Shown here: in pieces, positions 8,659 to 16,536 of the stretch | How the letters are laid out: each line of letters starts with the position of its first letter | How positions within the stretch are numbered: the first letter of the stretch is position 1 | From: an uncultured Victivallales bacterium | GTDB lineage: Bacteria > Verrucomicrobiota > Lentisphaeria > Victivallales > UBA1829 | DNA length: 64,000 nt | NCBI GenBank assembly: GCA_944390795.1 | Contig: CALXRI010000004.1 | Location: forward strand, 124,001-188,000 | Direction: 5' to 3' | Notes under the pieces: model-generated | The model's input: only the letters and a program-made list of their open reading frames with translations | Database searches by the model: none | Told to the model about the DNA's origin: nothing | Made by a program: the position numbers and the translations under genes

Positions 8659-9920
8659 TTCAGGAGGAAAAATACGAAGTTGCCGTGATCGGGGCGGGCG
8701 CCGCCGGGCTTTGCGCCGCAACGGTCTGCGCGTCCGCCGGGAGGAATACGCTCGTCGTCGACCGCGAGGAACATCCCGGCGGAATTCTGCGCCAGTGCAT
8801 TCACAGCGGGTTCGGGCTCCGGTATTTCAAGGAGGAGCTGACCGGGCCGGAATATGCAGAACGGGTTGCGGAAAAGGCGGAACGCGCCGGGGTGCGCTTC
8901 CGGTTCGGGACGACGGTTGTCTCGATCCGCCGCGAGACGGACGGCGCGCTGTGCCTGACGTCGCTTTCCACTGCGGAGGGTGTCCGGATCATCCGCGCGG
9001 ATGCCGTGATCCTTGCAATGGGATGCCGCGAACGCACCCGGGGAAATCTGGCGGTTCCGGGGAGCCGTCCGGCGGGCGTCTTCACGGCGGGCGCGGCGCA
9101 GCGCCTGCTGAACATCGAAGGCATTCTTCCGGGGAAAAAAGCCGTGATCGCGGGTTCCGGCGACATCGGACTCATCATGGCGCGCCGTCTCACATGGGCG
9201 GGGATCCGCGTCGAAGCCGTGGTCGAAATCATGCCGTATCCGGCGGGGCTGACGCGGAACATCGTGCAGTGTCTGGACGATTTTCATATTCCGCTCCTGC
9301 TGGAGCATTCGCTTGTCAACATTCTGGGACACGGGCGGGTTGAGGCAGTGGAAGTCGCACCGCTTTCCCGCGGCGTTCCGGTGACGGAGCGCAAGTTCCG
9401 CATCGACTGCGACACGGTGCTGTTTTCGGTCGGACTGATTCCGGAAAACGAACTCTCCGCCGAAGCCGGCGTCGAACTCAATCCCGCAACCGGCGGGCCG
9501 CTGGTCGATTCCAGCTATGAAACGGGCGTGCCCGGCATTTTCGCCTGCGGCAATGTCCTGCATGTCCATGATCTGGTGGATTTCGTTTCGGAGGAGGCGG
9601 AACATGCGGCGCGGATGGTCCTCCGGCGTCTGGACGGGAGCGACGGAGGGAGCGGACAGTTCCCCGTGCGGGCGGAATCGAATCTGAAGTATGTGGTGCC
9701 GAACCGCTTTCTGCCGGGGTGCGGCACGCGTTTCGCGTTCCGGTCGCTGATTGTCTGCGATGACGGCGTTCTGGAGGCGGAGCAGAACGGGAAAATCCTT
9801 CTGTCGAAACGTTTTTCCTGCGTCCGCCCGGCGGAGATGCTGACGCTCGAAGTTCCCGGATCGCTTCTGAAGGAGCCCGGGGAACTCAAGTTCCGTCTGC
9901 GGAAAGGGGAGGAAATATGA
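8655..9920 (+). CDS. NAD(P)/FAD-dependent oxidoreductase, partner of the GlpA-like dehydrogenase
   Basis: 421 aa with two dinucleotide-binding motifs: GAGAAG at 13-18 (FAD) and GSGDIG near 168 (NAD(P)). It carries the HPGGILRQCIHSGFG stretch seen in the oxidoreductase subunit of GlpA/DUF1667 operons, and VPGIFACGNVLHVHDLVD near the end completes the FAD fold. Overlaps neighbours by ATGA on both sides, so the three genes are probably translated as a unit. It probably passes electrons from the [2Fe-2S] protein to NAD or another acceptor (inference). Cytoplasmic; no membrane segment. Confidence 0.82.
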   Translation: MIQEEKYEVAVIGAGAAGLCAATVCASAGRNTLVVDREEHPGGILRQCIHSGFGLRYFKEELTGPEYAERVAEKAERAGVRFRFGTTVVSIRRETDGALCLTSLSTAEGVRIIRADAVILAMGCRERTRGNLAVPGSRPAGVFTAGAAQRLLNIEGILPGKKAVIAGSGDIGLIMARRLTWAGIRVEAVVEIMPYPAGLTRNIVQCLDDFHIPLLLEHSLVNILGHGRVEAVEVAPLSRGVPVTERKFRIDCDTVLFSVGLIPENELSAEAGVELNPATGGPLVDSSYETGVPGIFACGNVLHVHDLVDFVSEEAEHAARMVLRRLDGSDGGSGQFPVRAESNLKYVVPNRFLPGCGTRFAFRSLIVCDDGVLEAEQNGKILLSKRFSCVRPAEMLTLEVPGSLLKEPGELKFRLRKGEEI

Positions 9921-10282
9921 AAAAACGGGATCTGATCTGCATCAGCTGTCCGTTCGGCTGCCGCCTGCATGCGGAATGGAGCGGAACGTTTGAAGAGTTG
10001 AAAATCACGGGAAACCGCTGTCCGCGCGGGGCGGCGTACGCCGACCGGGAGCTGCGCAATCCCGCGCGGATCGTGACGGCGGTCGTCCGGAGCACTTCCG
10101 CGGAACATCCGTGGCTTCCCGTGCGGACCGACCGGGAGCTGCCGAAGCCTCTGATCGACGCTCTTCTGAACCGTCTTTACCGGATGCGGGTGGAAGTTCC
10201 GGTTTCGCGCGGGGACATCCTGATCGAAAATTTTGAAAACAGCAGTGTCAATGTTATATTTTCCAGCACAACAACGAGGTGA
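9917..10282 (+). CDS. DUF1667 four-cysteine protein, third subunit of the GlpA-like complex
   Basis: 121 aa. Cysteines at residues 8, 11, 15 and 35 (CISCPFGC, then CPRG) are the DUF1667 signature and look like an iron-sulfur or zinc site. The RELRNPARIVTAVVR segment and the LPVRTDRELPK segment are standard for the family. Starts at an ATGA overlap with the oxidoreductase. Function is known only by association: it nearly always follows the GlpA/oxidoreductase pair. The GDPD gene begins 3 nt after its stop. Confidence 0.85.
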   Translation: MKKRDLICISCPFGCRLHAEWSGTFEELKITGNRCPRGAAYADRELRNPARIVTAVVRSTSAEHPWLPVRTDRELPKPLIDALLNRLYRMRVEVPVSRGDILIENFENSSVNVIFSSTTTR

Positions 10283-10285
10283 AAC

Positions 10286-11038
10286 ATGAGAAAAGTGGAA
10301 TGGATTTCCCATCGCGGCGAGTCGTTTGACGCGCCGGAGAACACGATCCGCGCATTTCAGCTGGCGATGGAGCGTGAAACGGACGGCATCGAAACGGACA
10401 TTCATCTGACCGCCGACGGCGCAGTTGTCTGCATCCATGACTCGGATACGGGACGGGTCGGGAACCGGAAACTGCCCGTCGAGACAACCCCGCTGAACGA
10501 GCTTCAGGAGGTGGATGTTTCCAACGGGATGGCGGAATTCAAGGGCGAAAAAATTCCTCTTTTCCGTTCCGTTCTGCGGATCCTCCGGCCGGGCCGGATG
10601 TTTTTCGTGGAAGTCAAGCAGAATGACGAACGGCTCCTGGAAGCCATGCGCAGGGAAATTGAAGAAGCCGGCGTTCCGCATGACCAGATTGTGATGATCT
10701 CCTTTTACCGGGAGATGGTAACGGCAAGCAAACGGATCATGCCGTCTGTCAGAACGCTCTGGCTGACGGGATTTACCGAGGAAAACGGGACCTTCCGGCC
10801 GACTCCGGAGGAGACGCTTGCGTTTCTGAAGGAGGCGAAAGCGGATGGAATCGACGCTCATGCATTGGAAAAAGTCTTTGACGCGGACTATATTAACGCC
10901 CTGAAGGATGCGGGTTTTTACGTCGCCGTCTGGACCGTGGACGACGCGGAACTCGCGGAACGCTATATCGCCATGGGGGTGGATTCCATCACCAGCAACC
11001 GCGCGGCGAAGCTGCGCTCGATTCTGAAAGGACAATGA
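10286..11038 (+). CDS. Glycerophosphodiester phosphodiesterase (GDPD family)
   Basis: 250 aa, the usual size of a single-domain GDPD. The catalytic histidine and arginine are in ISHRGESFDAPENT (H9, R10, E18); the metal-binding pair is in GIETDIHLT, and the second histidine is in CIHDSDTG. VEVKQ and the C-terminal VAVWTVDD and GVDSITSNRA complete the TIM barrel. No signal peptide, so intracellular: it would cleave imported or recycled glycerophosphodiesters to glycerol-3-phosphate, the presumed substrate of the GlpA-like enzyme upstream. That metabolic link supports the operon assignment. Confidence 0.9.
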   Translation: MRKVEWISHRGESFDAPENTIRAFQLAMERETDGIETDIHLTADGAVVCIHDSDTGRVGNRKLPVETTPLNELQEVDVSNGMAEFKGEKIPLFRSVLRILRPGRMFFVEVKQNDERLLEAMRREIEEAGVPHDQIVMISFYREMVTASKRIMPSVRTLWLTGFTEENGTFRPTPEETLAFLKEAKADGIDAHALEKVFDADYINALKDAGFYVAVWTVDDAELAERYIAMGVDSITSNRAAKLRSILKGQ

Positions 11039-11044
11039 CGGGTT

Positions 11045-11626
11045 ATGAACCTGCTGGAACTCTCCCGGACGATCCGCCGGGTGCGCCAGGCGCAGAAAAT
11101 GACGCTGGAGGCTCTGGCGAAACGAAGCGGTTACAGCAAGGGGTTCATCTCCCAGGTGGAGAATTTCCGAACGACTCCTTCTCTGAAGGCGCTTGAAAGG
11201 ATCGCCTGCGCGCTCGGCGTCGGGATCGGCGATCTTTTCTCGGGGAACAGTTCGGGAGAGGAGTTCTCGTTCTGCCGTCTGGACGAGGGCGAGGAGCTGG
11301 AACGCGACGACAGCGATCTTCACGGCATCCGCTATCTCGCTCTCGCCTACCGTCAGCCCGGACGGAAGATGGAGCCGTTCATTCTCGAATACACCGAGGC
11401 GAAGCCGCGCAAACTCATGTTCCATGATTCCGAGGAATTTTTCGCGGTGCTGGAAGGATCTCTGGATTATTGCATTTACGACAACCGCCGGCCGCGGCGG
11501 ATGGTCCCCGGCGACACAGTGTATCTGAAGGCCAACATTCCCCACCGGGCTGTGCTCGCGCCGGGATGTTCCCGCGCAAAGGCGCTGGTCGTCTATTCGG
11601 AACCGGCGGGGCTTCCCGCGGACTGA
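11045..11626 (+). CDS. XRE-family regulator with C-terminal cupin sensor
   Basis: 193 aa. Residues 8-65 form the XRE helix-turn-helix (MTLEALAKRSGYSKGFISQV, then ALGVGIGDLF). Residues ~105-185 form a cupin barrel with EEFFAVLEGSLDYCIYD, PGDTVYLKANIPH and a final VVYSEP strand. It is the last gene of the glycerol-phosphate operon, 6 nt after the GDPD gene, so it may autoregulate the operon through the direct repeat at 7080-7101 (inference). Relatives respond to small metabolites bound in the cupin; the ligand here cannot be read. Confidence 0.85.
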   Translation: MNLLELSRTIRRVRQAQKMTLEALAKRSGYSKGFISQVENFRTTPSLKALERIACALGVGIGDLFSGNSSGEEFSFCRLDEGEELERDDSDLHGIRYLALAYRQPGRKMEPFILEYTEAKPRKLMFHDSEEFFAVLEGSLDYCIYDNRRPRRMVPGDTVYLKANIPHRAVLAPGCSRAKALVVYSEPAGLPAD

Positions 11627-11650
11627 ACTTGGCGGGGAGGGAATCCCGCG

Positions 11651-12598
11651 TCAGGAATCAAGCGGAAAAGAGACTTCCGCAATGTCCTGCCTGTCTGCAA
11701 AAAGCATCACAAGACGGTCAAAGCCGAGCGCGGCTCCCGCGCAGGGCGGAATGCCCGCGTCGATCGCTTCCAGAAATGCCGCCGGCTCCGGATATTCCGC
11801 CAGATGCATTTTCTTGCGAGTTTCCGCGAATTGACGGAAGCGCGCGCGCTGGATCGCCGGATCGATCAGTTCCCCGTAGGCGTTGGCAAGTTCAATCCCC
11901 CCCATGTAGATTTCCCAGCGCTCGGCAAGAGTCGGATCGGAAGCCTTCGGACGGGCGAACGCGCCGAAACGGATCGGGTAATCCAGGAGGACGCAGGGGC
12001 GGTCCTTCGGCAATGCCGGTTCGATCCGGTCCACCAGAACATATTCGAAATGCGCCTCTTCTGCTGCGCAGCGGTCGGCATTCTCGCCGGCGAAACGTCG
12101 GAACGCCTCGCGGACGGGAATGATTTCCAGCTTGTCAATGTCAATCTCATTGCCTCCGAAATGGAAACGGTGCGAACCGTAGAGATCCGAGCAGATGCCG
12201 CAGAGGAAGGATTTGGTGAAATCCAGCAGTTCCAGATAGTCTGCGCCGGCCATGTAGTATTCCAGCATGGTGAATTCCGGGCGGTGCTTCGTTCCGTTTT
12301 CCCCCGCGCGGAAACAGGGGCCGAGCTGGTAGATCCGCTTCATTCCCGCGGCGATCAGACGCTTCATCTGAAGTTCCGGGGAGGTCCGCAGAAAAAAGGC
12401 CCCCGCGCGGGGAGCCTCGATGTATTCCTCCGGAGCGGGAGCCAGAATCCCGACCGGGGTTTCCGTTTCGAGAAAACCCGCGGATTCGAAGGCGCGCCGG
12501 AGCGACGAGGCGATTTTCGAGCGGAGCGCCAGGGCGTCTCCGAGCGCGCGGAGCGATGCTGTGGAGAGGCGCTCAGCCTTTGCTGACGCGTTCGGCAT
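11651..12598 (-). CDS. epmA: EF-P lysine lysyltransferase (EpmA/PoxA/GenX)
   Basis: 315 aa; a stand-alone class II lysyl-tRNA-synthetase catalytic core with no anticodon-binding domain, the hallmark of EpmA. Motif 2 is seen as FRAGENGTKHRPEFTMLEYY and motif 3 as GAALGFDRLVML. EpmA attaches (R)-beta-lysine to a conserved lysine of elongation factor P. Its start overlaps the end of efp by 26 nt, placing substrate and modifier in one operon. EpmB, the aminomutase that supplies beta-lysine, is not in the window. It converges on the XRE-cupin gene with 24 bp between the stops. Confidence 0.88.
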   Translation of the reverse strand: MPNASAKAERLSTASLRALGDALALRSKIASSLRRAFESAGFLETETPVGILAPAPEEYIEAPRAGAFFLRTSPELQMKRLIAAGMKRIYQLGPCFRAGENGTKHRPEFTMLEYYMAGADYLELLDFTKSFLCGICSDLYGSHRFHFGGNEIDIDKLEIIPVREAFRRFAGENADRCAAEEAHFEYVLVDRIEPALPKDRPCVLLDYPIRFGAFARPKASDPTLAERWEIYMGGIELANAYGELIDPAIQRARFRQFAETRKKMHLAEYPEPAAFLEAIDAGIPPCAGAALGFDRLVMLFADRQDIAEVSFPLDS

Positions 12599-13142
12599 AG
12601 AGACCGGTCCGGGTATCGACTTTGATCGTGTCGCCCTGATTGATGAAGAGCGGGACCATCAGCTCATAGCCGTTGTCGAGCTTTGCGGGCTTCTGAACGT
12701 TTGTGGAGGCGGTGTCGCCGCGGGCGCCGGGTTCGGTTTCCGCAACGACGCGCGTGATGAAGGTCGGCAGGGAGATGTCGATCGGCTTGCCGTTGAAGAA
12801 AAGCACATTGCAGGTCATGTTGTCGATCAGGAAGTAGACCTTGTCGCCGAGCTGTTCGGCGGAGACCTGAATTTCCTCATAGGTTTCCGCGTCGCTGAAA
12901 ATGTAGTTGTTCCCGTCGTGGTAGGAGTAGAACATCTCCTTTTCCTCGAGATTTGGCGTGTCCACCTTGTCCACCGGACGGAAGGTGCGGTCCATCGTGC
13001 TGCCGTTGATCAGATTCTTGAGTTTGCAGCGGTAAAGCGCGGTGCCTTTTCCCGGCTTGCAGAATTCAAATTCTGTGATGGCGTACGGAATGCCTTCAAT
13101 TTCGATTTTCAGGCCTTTTTTCAGATCAGCTGCGGAATACAT
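12573..13142 (-). CDS. efp: Translation elongation factor P
   Basis: 189 aa, normal length. The loop FCKPGKGTAL places the modifiable lysine at residue 32, equivalent to the E. coli beta-lysylation site KPGKG; this agrees with the adjacent epmA. Three beta-barrel domains end with the typical DTIKVDTRTGLYAERV. An upstream in-frame ATG exists at 13193, but GGAG at the correct distance supports the start at 13142. EF-P relieves ribosome stalling at polyproline. A good promoter lies at 13185-13213. Confidence 0.95.
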   Translation of the reverse strand: MYSAADLKKGLKIEIEGIPYAITEFEFCKPGKGTALYRCKLKNLINGSTMDRTFRPVDKVDTPNLEEKEMFYSYHDGNNYIFSDAETYEEIQVSAEQLGDKVYFLIDNMTCNVLFFNGKPIDISLPTFITRVVAETEPGARGDTASTNVQKPAKLDNGYELMVPLFINQGDTIKVDTRTGLYAERVSKG

Positions 13143-13184
13143 GTTTGCTCCATTGTTGAATGATTTCAGTTGCATGAACCGGAT

Positions 13185-13213
13185 ACTATACACCGCGGCG
13201 GTTCAAAAATCAA
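13185..13213 (-). promoter_or_regulatory. Sigma70-type promoter of efp-epmA
   Basis: On the minus strand TTGATT (13213-13208) and TATAGT (13190-13185) are spaced 17 bp. The efp start is 43 bp downstream. Confidence 0.65.
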
Positions 13214-13400
13214 CAGCGCACTTCAAAAAAACGGAAAACTGCGGTGTTTCCCGCTGTTGGAACGGGGAATCCAAAGCCGTGTTTTCTCTGAGCTTTACCG
13301 GAGAGAAAGAATCCGGAAGGATTCCGCAGATCGGGCGGTGCGGACAGTAAAAAGCCTATGCACCGGCTGTTTTGCGGGGGTATGCGCGGAACGGATGTTG

Positions 13401-13453
13401 AAAAGCCCGGCCGGGAACGGGACCCCGTCGTCTTTCCGTCCCCGGGGCTTTTT
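13401..13453. terminator. Possible terminator dyad downstream of the BI-1 gene
   Basis: AAGCCC (13403-13408) and GGGCTT (13445-13450) face each other and are flanked by A and T runs, so a weak hairpin with a short U tract could form on either strand. The inner pairing is poor, so confidence is low. Confidence 0.3.
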
Positions 13454-13471
13454 CCTCATTTCTGTTCCGCG

Positions 13472-14179
13472 TCAGTTTCTTCTGCCTCCGAAAATGCGGA
13501 GCAGATAAAGGAAGAGGTTGATGAAATCCAGATACAGCGTAAGCGCGCCGAGCACCGCGATCTTCCGGACGGTTTCCGAGTCGTCGGTTCCCGCGGCAAG
13601 ATACATCCGCTTGATTTTCTGCGCGTCATAGGCGGTGAGACCGACGAAGATCAGGACGCCTGCGTAAGTCACGATCCAGTAGAGGATGGAATTCTGCCAG
13701 AACAGATTCACGAGCGAGGCGATGATGAGTCCGATCAGAGCCATGAAGAAAAGATTGCCGAGACTTGTCAGATCTTTTTTCGTCAGGGTCCCGATGACCG
13801 CCATGGCGCCGAACGTCCCCGCCGTGACCGCGAAGGTTACGGCGATCGAGCCCAGCGAATAGGCGATGAAGATGAAGGAGAGCGTCAGCCCGTTCAGCAC
13901 GGAATACGCGATGAAAAGGGCGGTCGCGGTCGACGCCTGCATCCGGTTGATGCCGGCCGAAATCCAGAAGACCATGCCGAGTTCGGCAAGAATCAGGATA
14001 AGGAAGATCCCCCGGTTCTGGAAGATCATCCGGCTGAGCTCGGCGGAGGTTCCCACCGCCCATGCGGTTACTCCGCTGACCAGCAGCGCGAAGGTCATCC
14101 ACCAGTAGACGTTCGCAAGACATGCCGCCAGCGCCGGAGACGCGGCGGAGCGTTCCATTTGACAGTTGTCGTCGTACAT
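13472..14179 (-). CDS. Bax inhibitor-1 / YccA-family seven-TM protein
   Basis: 235 aa, all membrane: about seven hydrophobic helices can be traced, starting WWMTFALLVSGVTAWAVG. The family C-terminal motif TAYDAQKIK is present between the sixth and seventh helices, with the closing acid of the pH-sensing pair expected there. Members are proton-sensitive calcium leak channels or FtsH modulators (known for YccA/BsYetJ). An in-frame ATG 47 codons upstream is less likely; AAGGAG lies 8 nt before the ATG at 14179. Transcribed from the promoter at 14292-14320, back-to-back with the release-factor-like gene. Confidence 0.88.
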   Translation of the reverse strand: MYDDNCQMERSAASPALAACLANVYWWMTFALLVSGVTAWAVGTSAELSRMIFQNRGIFLILILAELGMVFWISAGINRMQASTATALFIAYSVLNGLTLSFIFIAYSLGSIAVTFAVTAGTFGAMAVIGTLTKKDLTSLGNLFFMALIGLIIASLVNLFWQNSILYWIVTYAGVLIFVGLTAYDAQKIKRMYLAAGTDDSETVRKIAVLGALTLYLDFINLFLYLLRIFGGRRN

Positions 14180-14291
14180 TGCATCACTCCTTGGTTTTCT
14201 CGTTTTTTGGTTCAGCCCGGCTTTCCGGTACGGCGGGATCTGCCGCAGGCGCGGCGGCGCTGGGCGGATTCCCCCCTCCGAATTCGGGGAA

Positions 14292-14320
14292 AATATAGCT
14301 TCCCAACTTGAATAAATCAA
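14292..14320 (-). promoter_or_regulatory. Sigma70-type promoter of the BI-1 gene
   Basis: Minus-strand TTGATT (14320-14315) and TATATT (14297-14292) with 17-bp spacing. It overlaps the divergent plus-strand promoter at 14308-14335. Confidence 0.6.
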
Positions 14321-14328
14321 ATTGGGAA
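14300..14328. repeat. 29-bp near-perfect dyad between divergent promoters
   Basis: TTCCCAACTTGA and TCAAATTGGGAA flank ATAAA; 11 of 12 positions are complementary. The dyad covers the -35 regions of both divergent promoters, so one bound protein could control both genes. Confidence 0.6.
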
Positions 14329-14335
14329 TTAAATT
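14308..14335 (+). promoter_or_regulatory. Putative promoter of the release-factor-like gene
   Basis: TTGAAT (14308-14313) and TAAATT (14330-14335) at 16-bp spacing. The ATG at 14364 is preceded by AGGAAAGGA. The hexamers share bases with the divergent BI-1 promoter. Confidence 0.5.
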
Positions 14336-14363
14336 TATTTCCCTCTGAACAGGAAAGGAAGCA

Positions 14364-14867
14364 ATGAATAGCTTGCGGAACAGCTGGCTGGAAGCCGATG
14401 ACGAACATCTGCTGCGAGACTGCGTGCAGGATTTTCACAAGGCTTCCGGAAAAGGGGGGCAGAAAGTCAACAAGACCTCCTCGGCGGTCCGTCTTACGCA
14501 CACTCCCAGCGGCATCTCCGTGACGGAGGCGGAAAACCGGAGCCAGACCGCGAACCGGCTCGGCGCACTGCGCAAGCTCCGTCTCCGCATCGCCATGACG
14601 CTTCGCTGCGAAATAGACGGCGGAGCTCCTGTCGCGGATCCCTTTTACATCCCGTCCGTTTCCAATGTTCATGCCTATGCGCCATGGCTGGCCGTGCTGC
14701 TGGATCATCTCGCATTTGACTCGTGGGATGTCAGGAAGACTGCGGAACGCTACGGAATCAGTCCATCCAAGCTTGTAAAAATCATATTCCGGGACGCGGA
14801 ACTGTGGCAGGAACTCAACCGGAAAAGAGCCGCCGCGGGACTTGCTCCGCTCAGAGGCGTCAAATGA
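14364..14867 (+). CDS. Peptide chain release factor-like protein (GGQ domain only)
   Basis: 167 aa. The catalytic loop reads ASGKGGQKVNKTSSAVRLTH, with the GGQ tripeptide that enters the peptidyl transferase centre. The codon-reading domain 2 of RF1/RF2 is absent, so it is a stand-alone hydrolase of the RF-H/ArfB-like group. The C-terminal third (AERYGISPSKLVKIIF) is a small helical domain seen in PVC-group relatives rather than the basic ArfB tail. It probably rescues stalled ribosomes (inference). No RtcB ligase gene is adjacent, unlike classical prfH loci. Its stop overlaps the next ATG. Confidence 0.75.
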   Translation: MNSLRNSWLEADDEHLLRDCVQDFHKASGKGGQKVNKTSSAVRLTHTPSGISVTEAENRSQTANRLGALRKLRLRIAMTLRCEIDGGAPVADPFYIPSVSNVHAYAPWLAVLLDHLAFDSWDVRKTAERYGISPSKLVKIIFRDAELWQELNRKRAAAGLAPLRGVK

Positions 14868-16450
14868 AAATATCCGTTGAAAATCTCACGCTTTCCGTCA
14901 AGGGGCTTCCCGCGACGATCGACCGGGAGCTGCATCCCCATATTGCCGCGCGGTGCGGCATCCGCGCTTCCGATGTTCTTTCCTACCGAATTGCAAAACG
15001 AAGCGTCGACGCGCGGCGCAAGCCCGACGTGAAACTGATTTACTCTCTCGTGGTCACGATCCGGGACGGCGCGGACGCGGCGTTTCCGCTTGTTCCCGCA
15101 CCGGAGGACATGGACAACGGCACCCCGCATTTCGAGTGCAGGAACGGGCTCATGCATCCGATTGTGATCGGTTCCGGTCCCGCCGGTCTCTTCTGCGCGC
15201 TGATTCTCGCGCAGGCCGGATGCCGTCCCGTTGTGCTGGAGCGTGGGAAGGACGTCGACCGCCGCCATGAGGACATCGACGGATTCCATGCGACACGCAG
15301 ACTCGACAGCGAGAGCAACTATCTCTTCGGGGAAGGGGGGGCGGGCACATGGTCCGACGGCAAGCTCTATACGCGCGTCCGGGACGGCCGTGTCGGTTAT
15401 GTTCTCGACACGTTCATCCGTTTCGGCGCGCCCCGGGAAATCGGATATTACAGTCATCCGCATCTCGGTTCGGACCGCCTTCCGCTGCTGGTTTCGGCGA
15501 TCCGCGACGAGATCATCGCGCTCGGCGGGGAGTTCCGCTGGAGCACGCGCGCGGAGACAATTTCCGTAAAAGACAATGTCTGCAGAGGCGTCGTGCTGGC
15601 GGACGGTGAAACCCTGGAAGCGCCCGCCGTTGTGTCCGCCTGCGGACACAGCGCGCGGAAATTCATTCTGAACCTGATGAAGGCCGGAGTGAAAACCTCC
15701 TTGAAGGGGTTCCAGATCGGGTGCAGGATCGAACATCCTCAGGAATACATCAATCTGCTCCGCTACGGCATGCGCAAGGCGCCGCCCGCGCTTGGAAGCG
15801 CGGAGTACGGATTTGTCTCGAAACCGGCGAAAAACGGGTCGGCGGGCGGCGCGACGACGTTCTGCATGTGCCCCGGCGGCGAGCTGATCCCCGCGACTTC
15901 CGACTGCGGACAGCTCAGCACCAACGGAATGAGCAACTCGGACCGCGACGGCTTCTTTGCGAACGCCGCGATTGTCACCGCGCAGGATATTTCGCGTTTT
16001 TCCGACGCCGCCGAAGCGTTCGCATTTCTGGATACGCTGGAGCGGAAAACGTTCGAGGCGGGCGGGGGCGACTACACCTGTCCGGCGCAGAACGCGGCGG
16101 ATTTTCTCCGCGGCACACTGGGCGAGCTTCCCGACAACGGTTCCTACGTGTTCGGACTCCGGAAATTCCGTGTGGATTCCCTGCTGCCGGAGGAGGCGAA
16201 ACACGCGATCCGTCGGGCGTTGAAGCACATCGGCGGCATGGCGCCCGGTTATATCGAGAACGGAGTCGTCGCCGGGTTGGAAACCCGTGTTTCCAGTCCG
16301 GTCCGGTTCGACCGTCATCCGGAGACACAGGAGACCTCCGTCACCAGTTTTTATGCGGTCGGCGAAGGCGCCGGCATGGCGGGTGGCATCACCTCTTCCG
16401 CTGTGGACGGCATCCGGATTGCGGAGGCGATGCTGAAAAAAACACTCTGA
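14864..16450 (+). CDS. NAD(P)/FAD-dependent dehydrogenase, COG2509 family
   Basis: 528 aa. The N-terminal ~95 residues form the helical lead-in common to COG2509 (YRIAKRSVDARRKPDVKLIY). The FAD motif GSGPAG follows (PIVIGSGPAGLFCALILA), then ERGKDVDRRHEDI and a GEGGAGTWSDGKLYTR loop typical of the family. Near the end AVGEGAGMAGGITSSAVDG closes the FAD fold. Starts at an ATGA overlap with the release-factor-like gene; an open frame runs further upstream, but coupling supports 14864. The reaction of this widespread family is unknown. Confidence 0.82.
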   Translation: MKISVENLTLSVKGLPATIDRELHPHIAARCGIRASDVLSYRIAKRSVDARRKPDVKLIYSLVVTIRDGADAAFPLVPAPEDMDNGTPHFECRNGLMHPIVIGSGPAGLFCALILAQAGCRPVVLERGKDVDRRHEDIDGFHATRRLDSESNYLFGEGGAGTWSDGKLYTRVRDGRVGYVLDTFIRFGAPREIGYYSHPHLGSDRLPLLVSAIRDEIIALGGEFRWSTRAETISVKDNVCRGVVLADGETLEAPAVVSACGHSARKFILNLMKAGVKTSLKGFQIGCRIEHPQEYINLLRYGMRKAPPALGSAEYGFVSKPAKNGSAGGATTFCMCPGGELIPATSDCGQLSTNGMSNSDRDGFFANAAIVTAQDISRFSDAAEAFAFLDTLERKTFEAGGGDYTCPAQNAADFLRGTLGELPDNGSYVFGLRKFRVDSLLPEEAKHAIRRALKHIGGMAPGYIENGVVAGLETRVSSPVRFDRHPETQETSVTSFYAVGEGAGMAGGITSSAVDGIRIAEAMLKKTL

Positions 16451-16506
16451 CGACTTCGCCGTCCTGTTCATCCTGTGACATTTTTGAAAAAAAAATGATT
16501 TCCGGT

Positions 16507-16535
16507 TTGACATTTTGCCGTCGGCGTGATAAGTT
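16507..16535 (+). promoter_or_regulatory. Strong promoter of the rplM leader / putative small RNA
   Basis: TTGACA (16507-16512), 17 bp, then TAAGTT (16530-16535). It lies 403 bp upstream of rplM, so the transcript must cross two terminator-like hairpins before the gene. The mraZ promoter candidate has the same -10 hexamer. Confidence 0.6.
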
Positions 16536-16536
16536 G

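Larger units (their letters stand above)
13143..13471. other. 329-bp intergenic stretch between the BI-1 gene and efp
   Basis: It holds the efp promoter near the efp side and a GC-rich dyad near the BI-1 stop that may terminate the BI-1 transcript. The remaining ~190 bp shows no reading frame with a plausible ribosome site and no RNA structure that I recognise. Confidence 0.5.
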
